From CAWBVG01 sp963792175 (GTDB taxonomy: Bacteria > Acidobacteriota > Vicinamibacteria > Vicinamibacterales > CAVVIG01), in NCBI GenBank assembly GCA_963792175.1, contig CAWBVG010000046.1, positions 124,001-188,000 of the forward strand: a stretch of 64,000 bases of DNA. The letters run 5' to 3'. Below, in pieces: positions 18,567 to 27,767 of this stretch (within the stretch, counting starts at the first letter, position 1; each line of letters begins with the position of its first letter). A model generated the notes under the pieces. That model had not been told where the DNA came from, made no database searches, and worked only from the letters and a program-made list of their open reading frames with translations. Position numbers and translations under genes: made by a program.

Positions 18567-19648
18567 CTGAGCTTCAACGTCGTCAAACTGAACAAGGCAA
18601 AGATGATCGACACGATGACGAAGCGCGTGATCACCTTGGGTTCGCTCCAGCCGATCAGCTCGAAGTGATGGTGGAGCGGCGCCATCTTGAAGACGCGTTT
18701 GCCGGTCATCTTGAAGGACGCCACCTGAATCACGACCGACAGCGCCTCGAGGACGAACACGCCGCCAACGATCACGAGCAGCAGTTCCTGCTTGATGAGG
18801 ATGGCGACGGTACCCAGCGCCGCGCCCAGCGCCAGCGAGCCCACGTCGCCCATGAAGATTTCGGCGGGATACGAGTTGTACCAGAGGAATCCCAGCGACG
18901 CCCCCACCAGCGATCCGCAGAACACGGTGAGCTCGCCTGCACCCGAAAAGTGCGTGAGCAGCAGGTATTCCGCCAGCAGGCGGTTGCCCACGACGTACGA
19001 CAGCGCGGTATACGCCGCGGCCGCGATCGCAAAGATGCTGATCGCCAGCCCGTCGAGTCCATCCGTCAGATTCACGGCGTTCGATTCGGCCGTGAGAACG
19101 AACGCGGCAAAGGGCACGTACAACAGGCCAAGATCGGGGATGACGCGCTTGAAGAACGGAAACACCAGCCGCGTGTTGTACTGCGTGCTGTTCGCGAGGA
19201 CCATGAGGACGACGCCGACCGCAAGGCCGGCCAGCACCTGGAAACCGAGCTTGTAACGAGGCCGCAGCCCGTGGTGCGATCGCCGCACGATCTTCAGGTA
19301 GTCGTCCGCAAATCCGATGGCGCCGAACGCCGCCGTGGTGAGGACGGCGATCCAGACGTAGGCGTTCGTCAGATCCGCCCACAACAGGGTCGGCACCAGC
19401 GCCGCCGTCAGAATCAGCAGACCGCCCATCGTCGGCGTGCCCGACTTGGCGCGGTGGCTCTGCGGACCCTCCTGGCGAATCACCTGGCCGATCTGGAACT
19501 CGCGAAGCTTGCGGACCATCCACGGCCCGAGCAGGAGACTGATGGCCAGCGCCGACAAACTCGCGGCGGCGGTGCGAAACGTGATGTACCGCGTCACGTT
19601 CAGCACGGAGAACTGCGTGTGGAACGGATAGAGCAGGTGGAACAGCAT
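18563..19648 (-). CDS. mraY: Phospho-N-acetylmuramoyl-pentapeptide transferase MraY
   Basis: Makes lipid I from UDP-MurNAc-pentapeptide and undecaprenyl phosphate. 361 residues, about ten membrane segments. Hallmarks are SHRAKSGTPTMGGLL, GFADDYLKIVRR with the Asp-Asp pair, NAVNLTDGLDGLA, EIFMGDVGSLALG and the MAPLHHHFELIGWSE His-rich loop. The ATG at 19648 overlaps the murF stop by one base. The frame is intact from end to end. Confidence 0.97.
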   Translation of the reverse strand: MLFHLLYPFHTQFSVLNVTRYITFRTAAASLSALAISLLLGPWMVRKLREFQIGQVIRQEGPQSHRAKSGTPTMGGLLILTAALVPTLLWADLTNAYVWIAVLTTAAFGAIGFADDYLKIVRRSHHGLRPRYKLGFQVLAGLAVGVVLMVLANSTQYNTRLVFPFFKRVIPDLGLLYVPFAAFVLTAESNAVNLTDGLDGLAISIFAIAAAAYTALSYVVGNRLLAEYLLLTHFSGAGELTVFCGSLVGASLGFLWYNSYPAEIFMGDVGSLALGAALGTVAILIKQELLLVIVGGVFVLEALSVVIQVASFKMTGKRVFKMAPLHHHFELIGWSEPKVITRFVIVSIIFALFSLTTLKLR

Positions 19649-21113
19649 CAGCCCCGCTCCGCTTTCAGCCGATCGACCACGAGATCGGTGCGCACGCCGC
19701 GAGAGCCCTTCACGAGGACCAGATCGCCGGGCTTCGTCGTCGCCACCGCCGCCTCCGCCGCCTCGGCGCTGGTCGCGAAATGACTGCACGGCGTCCTTCG
19801 ACAGTCCGGCCGCGACCGCCGCATCCGCCAGCGCGGCAGCCGGCGCGCCGCCGACGGCGAGCAGCACATCGACCTTCGCGGCGGCAGCCGCGCGACCGAC
19901 AGCGGCGTGCAGCTCCGAGGCGCGATCGCCCAGCTCCAGCATTTCGCCGAGCACGGCGATTCGCCGGCCACCCGACGCGCTGCGGGTCAGCACCTCGATC
20001 GCGCGTCTCGTCGCGGTGGGGTTGGCGTTGTAGCTGTCGTCGATGATCGTGATGCCGCTTCGAAGCCGCACGATCTCGCCGCGGTGGGCCGCCGGCCGAA
20101 GGGTCGCGGCAAGCTCCGCGATCGTTTCGAGCGTGATGCCGAACTCTTCGGCCACGGCCGTTGCCGCCAGGATGTTTGCGAGGTTGCCGCGCCCGACCAG
20201 CGGCGTCACCATTTCGACGGTACCTCGGGCGGTCGTGATGCGGGCGCTGGTGCCGTCGATCCCGCGATCGACAATCTCAGAGGCACGCACGTCCGCGTGG
20301 CGATCGATCCCGAAGCTGACGACGCGGCCGGCAAACGACGGCAGGCGCGAGACGATGCGATCGTCGTCGGCGTTGGCCACCAGCACGGCGTCGGGTGACG
20401 CCGCCTCGAAGATTTCCGCTTTGGCGTCCGCGATGGCGTCGAGCGACGCGAAAAACCCGAGATGGGCCTCGCCGACGTTCGTCCACACCCGTACATCAGG
20501 TTCAGCGACGCGCACCAGCGTGCTGATTTCCCCGGGATGATTCATGCCCAGCTCGACGACGGCGATCTCCGGCCGCTGCCTCAGCTCCACGAGCGACAGC
20601 GGCAACCCGATGTGATTGTTCAGATTCCCGCGATTGCGCACGACGCGATACCGCGTCGCGAGCAACTCAGCCGTCACTTCCTTCGTCGTGGTCTTGCCGG
20701 CGCTGCCGGTGATGGCCACGACCTTCGTTCCCGATTCACGACGAACCGCGTGTCCCAGCGCCTGCAGCGCGAGGGTCGGGTCGTCGACTTCGAGGACGAC
20801 GCGCGCGGCTGAAGCCTTCGCCCCTCGACCCTGCTCGGGGCGACCCTGAGCCTCGTCGAAGGGTCGCGCTCCAACTGCGGGGAACGACCACGCCGGCCGC
20901 TCCCTTCCCGATCGCCGCCTCTGCGAATTCCGCACCGTCGAACCGCTCGCCGCGAATCGCGATGAACAGGTCGCCGGCCGCCAGCGTGCGTGTATCGATC
21001 GACACGCCGTGGAATTCCTGCGACGGATCTCCTGCAACCAACGCCGCGCCCATCGCTCCGGCGACCCACCGAGCCGTCAGCCGGAGGGCGGGTCCTTCAG
21101 GACCCGACGTCAT
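19648..21113 (-). CDS. murF: UDP-MurNAc-tripeptide:D-Ala-D-Ala ligase MurF, two frameshifts
   Basis: Adds D-Ala-D-Ala to complete the pentapeptide. The N-terminal domain (VSIDTRTLAAGDLFIAIRGERFDG) starts at ATG 21113, overlapping the murE stop. The ATP loop AITGSAGKTTTKE, ELGMNHPGEI and DDSYNANPTA motifs follow in a second frame. The end (TKPGDLVLVKGSRGVR) is in a third. One extra base in the GGGG at 20879-20882 and one near 19783 explain both breaks. Beside the first break sits an inserted repeat coding for about 18 extra residues (PFDEAQGRPEQGRGA), within the N-terminal domain. Without the two extra bases the gene would be one frame of about 487 codons. It is probably functional. Confidence 0.9.
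20819..20873. repeat. Palindromic repeat inserted in murF
   Basis: The plus strand shows CGCCCCTCGACCCTGCTCGG, then a CGACCCTGAGCCTCGTCGAAGG segment reaching to GGGTCG. CGACCC (start) and GGGTCG (end) are inverted and the CCTGCTCGG/CCTGAGC halves are partly repeated. It is in frame with the downstream part of murF and encodes the PFDEAQGRPEQGRGA peptide. I recall this peptide as typical of an intergenic repeat family translated by chance. Confidence 0.65.
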
Positions 21114-22624
21114 ACGACGCCTGAATTCGTCCGCCGACGCGACAGCGCCTCGCGCGCCACCGCCACGTCGTCGAACGGCAGCACGCGATCGCCAATCACC
21201 TGATACTTCTCGTGCCCCTTGCCGGCGACCAGCACCAGATCGCCCGGCCGCGCCAGCTCGATCGCCTTGGCGATCGCCGCACCGCGATCGACGATGGTCA
21301 ACAGCCGTTGCCCGGCGTCCTTCCTCGTGTCGGCGGTGATGCCGCGCTGAATCTCCTCGATGATCCGGTTCGGATCCTCGCTTCGCGGGTTGTCCGAGGT
21401 GATGACGATCAGATCGCTCAGACGACCCGCGACCGCGCCCATCAGCGGCCGCTTCGTCCGATCGCGATCGCCGCCGCACCCGAACACGGTGATCAGCCGC
21501 CCAGCTGCGAGCGGCCGCGCCGTTTCGAGCAGATTGCGCAGCGCATCGTCGGTATGGGCGTAATCGACGACCACCGTGACTTCGTCTTTCTTGCCAGAGA
21601 CCATCTCGAAACGGCCCGGCACGCCGGCCAGCGCCTGCACCCCGCGTTCGATCGCGTCGAAGGGCAGATCGAGCGCAGTGGCCGTCGAGACCGCGGCAAG
21701 GATGTTGTAGACATTCGGGCGTCCGACCAGCGTCGAACGCACGTGCAGCGTGCCGCGAGGCGTTCGGACGTCGAACGTCAGCCCGTCGAGCGAAAACGAC
21801 AGCGGACCCGGGGTGATGTCGGCGGCGCGGCCGATGGCGTAGGTGACCGGCCGCCCGCCCGCGTCGATGAGCGCGCTGCCGCGCGGATCGTCGAGGTTCA
21901 GCAGGCTGGGTGCGTCTCTCGGCAGCATCTCGAACAATCGACGCTTGGCGCGAAAGTACTCGTCCATGTCCGCGTGGAAATCGAGATGGTCGCGTGTCAG
22001 GTTCGTGAACACTCCCGCCGCAAACGTCATCCCATCCACGCGTCGCAGCGACAGCGCGTGCGAAGACACTTCCATCGCGCACGCGCCGCAGCCCTCGTCG
22101 ACCATCTGACGAAGCAGCGCCTGGACGTCCGGTGCCTCCGGCGTCGTGCGCGTCGCTTCGTGGACGACGTCGCCGATGCGGTAGGCCACCGTGCCGAGCA
22201 GGCCGCACCGGATGCCTGCCGCCTCGAAAATCGACGCGACGAGATACGCCGTCGTGGTTTTGCCGTTCGTGCCGGTGATCCCGATCACCTGCATCTCCCG
22301 ACTGGGATCGCGGTAGAACGTGGTGGCGATCACGGCGAGCGCGAGTCGGGCGTCTTCGACCATCGCCCACGGCACACGGACGCCTTCCGGTGCGGGCTGT
22401 TCGGAGACGATCGCGGCGGCGCCGCGCTCAATCGCCTGACGGGCGAACGCCGTGCCGTCGGCGTGCTGGCCGCGAAGCGCCACGAACACCTGTCCGGCCG
22501 TCACCGTCCGAGAGTCGTACGACACGCCGGTCACAGCACCCACGGCCGCGTCGGCCCGCAGCCCATCGTCAGCGCGGATGAGACCGCGGCCGCGGAGGAC
22601 GCCGTGCAGCTCTGACCAGGTCAT
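21110..22624 (-). CDS. murE: UDP-MurNAc-L-Ala-D-Glu:meso-DAP ligase MurE
   Basis: 504 residues. The ATP loop GITGTNGKTTTAY is at about 115-127, followed by the NLTRDHLDFHADM segment and the C-terminal TSDNPRSEDP motif. The DNPR motif with a following Glu is the known signature for meso-diaminopimelate (not lysine) addition, so the wall is DAP-type. The start ATG 22624 overlaps the ftsI stop (ATGA), and the stop overlaps the murF start. The frame is intact. Confidence 0.96.
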   Translation of the reverse strand: MTWSELHGVLRGRGLIRADDGLRADAAVGAVTGVSYDSRTVTAGQVFVALRGQHADGTAFARQAIERGAAAIVSEQPAPEGVRVPWAMVEDARLALAVIATTFYRDPSREMQVIGITGTNGKTTTAYLVASIFEAAGIRCGLLGTVAYRIGDVVHEATRTTPEAPDVQALLRQMVDEGCGACAMEVSSHALSLRRVDGMTFAAGVFTNLTRDHLDFHADMDEYFRAKRRLFEMLPRDAPSLLNLDDPRGSALIDAGGRPVTYAIGRAADITPGPLSFSLDGLTFDVRTPRGTLHVRSTLVGRPNVYNILAAVSTATALDLPFDAIERGVQALAGVPGRFEMVSGKKDEVTVVVDYAHTDDALRNLLETARPLAAGRLITVFGCGGDRDRTKRPLMGAVAGRLSDLIVITSDNPRSEDPNRIIEEIQRGITADTRKDAGQRLLTIVDRGAAIAKAIELARPGDLVLVAGKGHEKYQVIGDRVLPFDDVAVAREALSRRRTNSGVV

Positions 22625-24651
22625 GGGTGTTCCGCCGGCGCCGGGACCCGGGGCGATCGTTGAAGCACCAGACGGCAGGTGGTGGCGGGGTCGAGCGGCG
22701 AGCCCGCCTCTGGCGACTGCGACACGACGATGCCGTCGCCGGCGACGTGCGCGTTCAGCCCGAGCGTGACGAGCTTTCTGACCGCTTCGCGGGCGCTGAG
22801 ACCTCGGACGTCGGGCACGGTGCCAGGCGGTCCTTCGGCGATCAGGCTGATGACGGGTGCGTCGCGGTTGACGACGGCGGTCGGAGTGGTAGCCGAGAGC
22901 TCGCCGCGGGCGACGAGTACGGCCGACGGCGGGTTGATGGTCGACGGGATTCCGAGATACCGGAGCGCCGGCTCCGCGATGTTCTTGAAGATCGGCGCCG
23001 CGACGGTGCCGCCGTGATCGCCGTTCGGGCCCTTCGCCGAATCGATGACGACCACGATCGCGAGCGCCGGGTCGCGCGACGGCACGAAGCCGACAAACGA
23101 CGCATAGTGATCGGCATGGGAGTACTGGCCGTCGATCAGTTTCTGCGCCGTGCCGGTCTTGCCGGCGACGGAGAAGCCGTCGATACGCGCGCGTTTCGCG
23201 GTGCCGTCGGTGACGACCTCTTCCATGATCGAGGTCAGGGCCGACGCGGTGTCGGGGCTGATGGCCCTCCGGACGACTTTCGGCGTTGCCTGGTAGCGGA
23301 CGCCGTTGCGGTACACCGCGCGCACCACGCGCGGCTCGACGTACTGGCCGCCGTTGGCGACGGCGCCGACCGCGGCGACCATCTGCAGCGGCGTGACGGC
23401 GATTTGATAGCCCATCGACACCGAGGCGAGCGCGCTCTCGGTCCACTTCTCCGGGCTCCAGACGATGCCGGCGTTCTCGGACGGGAAATCGGGCGACACC
23501 TGGCTGCCGAAGCCGTAGAGTCCGACGAAGCGGCTCAGTCGTTCCGTGCCGACCCTGAAGCCGATCTTCACCGCGCCGATGTTGCTCGACTTGACGATCA
23601 CTTTCGTGAACGACAGCAGACCGTTGTTGCGGCCGGCGTCGTCGGTAATGACGCGCGAGCGTCCCGCGACCACCAGCCGCCCCGGGTTGGTGTCGATCAA
23701 CGCGTCGACGTCCATCACCTTCTCTTCGAGCGCCGCGGACGCCGTGACAATCTTGAACGTCGAGCCCGGCTCGTAGAGGTCCTGGACCGCACGGTTCCGG
23801 CGCTCGTTCTCCTGCGCGTCGCGGAACGCGTTCGGGTTGAAGGTCGGCTCGTTCGCCATCGCCAGGATCTCGCCGGTCCGCGGGTTCATCACGATGGCGG
23901 AACCGCCCTGTGCGTGATTGATCAGGACGCCGGCGCGGAGCTCCCGCTCAGCGATGTGCTGGAGGTACTCGTCGAGCGTCAGCTCGACGCTCGATCCCGA
24001 AGTCGGCGGACGCTCGAAGCGGCTGAAGGCATGGCGCCGCGCGTCGGTGTGAACCAGAATCGTCCCGGGCTTGCCGCGGATTTTGGAATCGTAGGTGTAC
24101 TCGAGCCCGTTCAGCCCGGTGTTGTCGAGGCCGACATAGCCGAGCAGGTGCGCGGCGAGCTCCTTGTTGGGATAGAAACGCCGGCTCTCCTTGACGAAGC
24201 CGATCCCGTCGAGATTCAGCGCCGCGACGCGGCGGGCCTGCTCGGGCGAAACCTGGCGGCGGACGTAGGCAAAGGCGCGGCGGGTTCCGAGGCGATCGGC
24301 GAGCGCCTGGCGATCTCTGCCCTCGCAGTCCGCGAGCGCCTGGCAGATGCGCTTCGCGGCGTCGGCGGCATCGCCGATGGCCGAGGGCACCGCGTAAATC
24401 GTGTCGGCATCCACGCTCGTCGCGAGCACCCGGCCGCGCCGATCGAGAATGTCGCCGCGCTTGGCCGGCGACGGCTGCGTCCGCTCCTGCTGGCGCTCGG
24501 CGCGCGCCACGAGGTCGGCTCGGGCGAAGACCTGCAGATACACGAGCCGCGTTTCGATGCAGGCGACCCAGAAGGCCAGGCAGCCAGCCATCCACACGAT
24601 CCGCCGCTTGAGCGGCACACGCCAGTCGGCGGGGCCCGGAGGATTCATCAT
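22621..24651 (-). CDS. ftsI: Septal penicillin-binding protein FtsI (PBP2/3 type) with PASTA domain
   Basis: 676 residues. The single N-terminal membrane segment is at about 17-31. The class B dimerisation domain has RGDILDRRGRVLA. The transpeptidase active site is Ser297 in STFK (297-300), with SSN at 355-357 and KTGTAQ from 498. A PASTA domain (TVPDVRGLSAREAVRKL onward, about 606-665) closes the protein, as in SpoVD-type PBPs and in several other phyla. The enzyme crosslinks septal peptidoglycan with FtsW. The start ATG at 24651 overlaps the FtsL-like gene's stop. The frame is intact. Confidence 0.95.
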   Translation of the reverse strand: MMNPPGPADWRVPLKRRIVWMAGCLAFWVACIETRLVYLQVFARADLVARAERQQERTQPSPAKRGDILDRRGRVLATSVDADTIYAVPSAIGDAADAAKRICQALADCEGRDRQALADRLGTRRAFAYVRRQVSPEQARRVAALNLDGIGFVKESRRFYPNKELAAHLLGYVGLDNTGLNGLEYTYDSKIRGKPGTILVHTDARRHAFSRFERPPTSGSSVELTLDEYLQHIAERELRAGVLINHAQGGSAIVMNPRTGEILAMANEPTFNPNAFRDAQENERRNRAVQDLYEPGSTFKIVTASAALEEKVMDVDALIDTNPGRLVVAGRSRVITDDAGRNNGLLSFTKVIVKSSNIGAVKIGFRVGTERLSRFVGLYGFGSQVSPDFPSENAGIVWSPEKWTESALASVSMGYQIAVTPLQMVAAVGAVANGGQYVEPRVVRAVYRNGVRYQATPKVVRRAISPDTASALTSIMEEVVTDGTAKRARIDGFSVAGKTGTAQKLIDGQYSHADHYASFVGFVPSRDPALAIVVVIDSAKGPNGDHGGTVAAPIFKNIAEPALRYLGIPSTINPPSAVLVARGELSATTPTAVVNRDAPVISLIAEGPPGTVPDVRGLSAREAVRKLVTLGLNAHVAGDGIVVSQSPEAGSPLDPATTCRLVLQRSPRVPAPAEHP

Positions 24652-25037
24652 CGCCGCGCGACAACCGACTTGGCGGGCGGCTCGGCCGACTGCACGCGCT
24701 CGATCACGATCGCTTCGTCGAGGGACGGCGCGACCAGGTGAAGCTGGCCGGTGGCCAGCGTCTCGATCCGCTTGGGCGAGCGCAGCGTTTCGATCTCGAG
24801 CCGCAGCTGCCGGCCGATTTCTTCCTCGGCCGCGCGCTGGCGCTGCAACTCTTCGATCTGATAGCCGTGTCGCAGCAGCTCGAAGTGCTGCCAGGCGGAG
24901 AACAGAAAGGCGAGGACGAGGAAGCCGGCGACGCCGACCGATTTCCAGAGCTCGCGCTGCCGTGTCTCGTCCATCTCGCGGACGATGGGATTGTTCCGGA
25001 CGTCCTTCTTGATTGCGTATTCGAACGGTTCAGCCAC
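24648..25037 (-). CDS. ftsL: FtsL-like divisome protein
   Basis: 129 residues. A charged cytoplasmic N-terminus, one membrane segment at about 33-48 (GVAGFLVLAFLFSAWQ) and a periplasmic coiled coil (YQIEELQRQRAAEEEIGRQL) give the typical bitopic FtsL topology. Sequence similarity is low, as usual for FtsL, so the call depends on topology and on the position between rsmH and ftsI. It starts 3 bases after the rsmH stop. Confidence 0.8.
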   Translation of the reverse strand: MAEPFEYAIKKDVRNNPIVREMDETRQRELWKSVGVAGFLVLAFLFSAWQHFELLRHGYQIEELQRQRAAEEEIGRQLRLEIETLRSPKRIETLATGQLHLVAPSLDEAIVIERVQSAEPPAKSVVARR

Positions 25038-25039
25038 GG

Positions 25040-25922
25040 TCAGGCCATCCTTTCCGCCACGCGGAGCTTCGCACTGCGCGCCCGCGGGTTGCGCTGCACT
25101 TCGTTCTCGTCGGGCGTCAGCGGCTTCTTCGTCAGCACCCTGATCAGCGCCTCATTGCGTTCGAGGGCACGCAGCGTGTGTTTCACGATCCGGTCCTCGA
25201 GCGAGTGAAACGTGATGATGGCGAACCGCGCGCCCGCGCGCAGCCGCGAGACGGTCGCCTCAAGGAAGCGATCGAGGCCGTCGAGCTCGCGGTTGACCCA
25301 GATCCGGAGCGCTTGAAAGGTCCGGGTCGCGGGATCGATGCGCATATAGCCGCGACGCGGAATCGAGCGCCGCACGATCGACGCGAGCTGCGCCGTGCTG
25401 GTGACCGGCGTCTCGCGGCGCGTCTCGACCAGCGCGCGGGCGATGCGCCGCGAGAACCGCTCTTCGCCGTAGCGGAAGATCGTGTCGGCGAGCTCGACTT
25501 CGGTCGCCCGCGCGATGAAATCGGCCGCGGTCTCGCCCTGCGAACGGTCCATGCGCATGTCGAGCGGTTCGTCGCGCTGGAAACTGAAGCCGCGGCCCGG
25601 CGCGTCGAACTGCATCGACGAGACGCCGAGGTCGGCGAGCGTGCCGTCGACCACCGCAATCTGCCGCTGGTCCAGGACATCGGCGATCGCGCGGTAGTCG
25701 GCGTGGACGAGCTCGACGCGCTCGCGCCACGGCGCCAGCGTCTCGGCGGCGCGCGGCGAGAGCATCGAGGTCGCGATCGAGTCCGACGAGCCGCGTCGCC
25801 CCGGCTTCGAGCAGCGCGCGGGCGTGGCCGCCGAGACCGACCGTACAGTCGACGAAGAGGCCGCCGTGTTCGGGACGGAGAAACTGCAGGATCTCGGCGG
25901 TCATGACCGGCACGTGCATCAT
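25040..25922 (-). CDS. rsmH: 16S rRNA m4C1402 methyltransferase RsmH (MraW), frameshifted
   Basis: N4-methylates C1402 in the ribosomal P site using SAM. The start (MMHVPVMTAEILQFLRP) and the SAM motif VDCTVGLGGHARALLE are in one frame up to GLDRDLDALA. The rest (AAETLAPWRERVELVHADY, DGTLADLGVSSMQ, RGFSFQRDEPLDMRM, ITFHSLEDRIVK) is in another. One extra base at about 25747-25756 reconciles them. Its ATG at 25922 overlaps the corrected mraZ stop. The corrected length is about 294 residues. It is almost certainly intact in the cell. Confidence 0.92.
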
Positions 25923-26363
25923 CAGATCCCGAACTCCGCGAGCGCCCGCGCGTCGTCGTCGGTGTACGGCTCGCGCTGCAATTTGGCGAGGAAGCGATCG
26001 TGATTCCAGACGTCGAGGTAGCTGTACCTGGCCAAGCACGTCGACGTCGCCGGTCATCGTCGCGGCGTCGCGCAGCTGGTAGGGAATGATCACGCGGCCC
26101 TGGGTGTCGAGCTCGGCGGTCTGGCCGTAGTAATTGATGCGGTCCAGGAAACGGAGCTTGGCCGGATGGGTCGACGGTACCCGCGCGAGCTTCTCTTCGA
26201 ATTCCATCCACACCGGCATGGGGTAGATCCGCACCGACTCGCCCGAGAGGCTGGTCAGAAAGAGCTCGCGGCCGTATTTGGACTCGAGGAGCGAGCGAAA
26301 GGCGTTCGGCACCTTGAGTCTGCCCTTGTCATCAATTCGGGCTGGGGCGTTGCCTCTAAACAA
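25922..26363 (-). CDS. mraZ: Transcriptional regulator MraZ, frameshifted, TTG start
   Basis: First gene of the dcw cluster, a DNA-binding ring-forming autorepressor with two SpoVT/AbrB-like halves. The start is FRGNAPARIDDKGRLKVP, and the second half has AELDTQGRVIIP. After DVDVLGQ the frame is lost; one extra base at about 26027-26028 removed gives YSYLDVWNHDRFLAKLQ and a normal end (ALAEFGI). The only sensible start is TTG 26363, since an in-frame stop lies 18 bases upstream. The MraZ-box repeats are just upstream. The corrected length is about 146 residues. Confidence 0.92.
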
Positions 26364-26383
26364 GAGACACCACGCCAGTTACT

Positions 26384-26407
26384 CCACTTTTGGCCACAAA
26401 TTTCCAC
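26384..26407 (-). promoter_or_regulatory. MraZ operator: three GTGG repeats at 10-bp spacing
   Basis: On the minus strand GTGG occurs at 26407-26404, 26397-26394 and 26387-26384, exactly 10 bp apart, in the order GTGGA, GTGGC, GTGGA. MraZ proteins in other bacteria bind such helically phased direct repeats (TGGG or AAGTGG type). The position, between the -10 box and the start codon, suits autorepression. Confidence 0.8.
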
Positions 26408-26411
26408 GGAA

Positions 26412-26440
26412 ATAGTAGGAGACGCCCAATTGGATGTCAA
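26412..26440 (-). promoter_or_regulatory. Sigma-70 promoter of the dcw cluster
   Basis: On the minus strand TTGACA (26440-26435) and TACTAT (26417-26412) are separated by exactly 17 bases. This is the closest match to a consensus sigma-70 promoter in the window. The predicted transcription start is near 26405, about 42 bases before the mraZ TTG. Confidence 0.85.
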
Positions 26441-26628
26441 CTGCAAAATCTGGCAGGTCAGTAAGTTACGCCAAATTTTCGCCGTTTAATCGCCTCGGCG
26501 GCACAAGCACTTGGGGTCCACCCTTCCTGGAGCAGTGGTGCGGTCAGACGACCTCCGTCCCCGTGGCGCTTCTGTCCCTCCGGCGGGGCGGAGGTCCGAG
26601 TCCGCGTGGTACGATGCGCGTTTCACTG

Positions 26629-27738
26629 ATGCTCAGGGCAGCGCTCATTGGCTTCGGCTCCAGCGGCAAAACCACCCTGTTTCAGCTCATGACCAGCGCG
26701 CGTGAAACGGCGCGCGCCGCGCACGGCAAGGGCGAGACATCGGTCGGCATCTCGAAAGTACCCGACGCACGACTCGATCGCCTGACGGCGATGTACAACC
26801 CGCGGAAACGCGTGCCGGCCACGGTTGAATTCACCGATCTCGCCGCCCAGGGCGCAGCCGGCGGCGCGCAGGCGCTCGTGGACGTCGCCGCGTACAAGAA
26901 CGCCGACGCGCTCGTCCACGTCGTCCGCGCGTTCGACGATCCCACGGTCCCCCGCCCATCGGGCTCGGTCGATCCCGCGCGCGACGCCCAGGCGATGGAA
27001 GACGAGTTGATTCTTGCGGACCTCGGGGTCGCGGAGCGACGCCTCGAGCGGCTCGAAAAAGATCTGAAGAAAAGCCGGACCGCGGAACTCGAACGCGAGC
27101 GCGACGTGATCACGCTCTGCAAGGCCGCGCTCGAAGAGGGCAAGCCTCTCCGCACGCTGGATCTGAAGGGCGAAGATCTGAAGCGGCTGCGCGGATTCCA
27201 GTTCCTGTCGGCAAAGCCGCTGCTGATCGTCATCAACGTCGACGAGTCGCAGCTGGCGGCCGGCGGCGACGCGGCGACACAGATCGATCACGCGGCGAAG
27301 GCCGCCGGCCTCACGGCGTTTCTGTCGCACGCATCCACCGCGGCGGTCGCCGTCTGCGGCAAAATCGAGCTCGAAATCTCGCAGCTCGAGGCGGCTGACG
27401 CTCAGGCGTTTCTGGCCGATCTGGGACTGAGCGCGTCGGGCCTGGATCGCGTGATTCGCGCCAGCTACGATCTGCTCGGCTACATCTCGTTCTTCACCGT
27501 CGGCGAAGACGAGTGCCGCGCCTGGTCGATCCCGCGCCACACGCCGGCGCAACTGGCCGCCGGTGAAATCCACAGCGACATCGCTCGCGGCTTCATCCGT
27601 GCGGAAGTCGTCAGCTACGACGCCCTGATCGCGCGCGGCTCGATGGCCGTCTGCCGCGATCACGGCGAAGTGCGGCTCGAGGGCAAGGAGTACGTCGTTC
27701 AGGACGGCGACATCATCAACTTCCGCTTCGCCACATGA
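26629..27738 (+). CDS. YchF-like/OBG-family GTPase with C-terminal TGS-like domain
   Basis: 369 residues. The P-loop is GFGSSGKTTLFQL at about 8-20, near the N-terminus. The switch/G3 region is degenerate (EFTDLAA), and VINVDESQ lies at the usual G4 position, so nucleotide specificity may be relaxed as in YchF. A coiled-coil part (about 120-180) and a C-terminal DUF933/TGS-like domain (GYISFFTVGEDECRAWSI through HSDIARGFIRAEVV to VQDGDIINFRF) follow. I start at ATG 26629; ATG 26614 is also in frame. TGgTACGAT lies at 26607-26615 and no Shine-Dalgarno sequence is seen. YchF proteins act on ribosomes and in stress; the role here is inferred. Confidence 0.85.
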   Translation: MLRAALIGFGSSGKTTLFQLMTSARETARAAHGKGETSVGISKVPDARLDRLTAMYNPRKRVPATVEFTDLAAQGAAGGAQALVDVAAYKNADALVHVVRAFDDPTVPRPSGSVDPARDAQAMEDELILADLGVAERRLERLEKDLKKSRTAELERERDVITLCKAALEEGKPLRTLDLKGEDLKRLRGFQFLSAKPLLIVINVDESQLAAGGDAATQIDHAAKAAGLTAFLSHASTAAVAVCGKIELEISQLEAADAQAFLADLGLSASGLDRVIRASYDLLGYISFFTVGEDECRAWSIPRHTPAQLAAGEIHSDIARGFIRAEVVSYDALIARGSMAVCRDHGEVRLEGKEYVVQDGDIINFRFAT

Positions 27739-27767
27739 ACACCGCACCGACTGATCGCTGATCGCTC

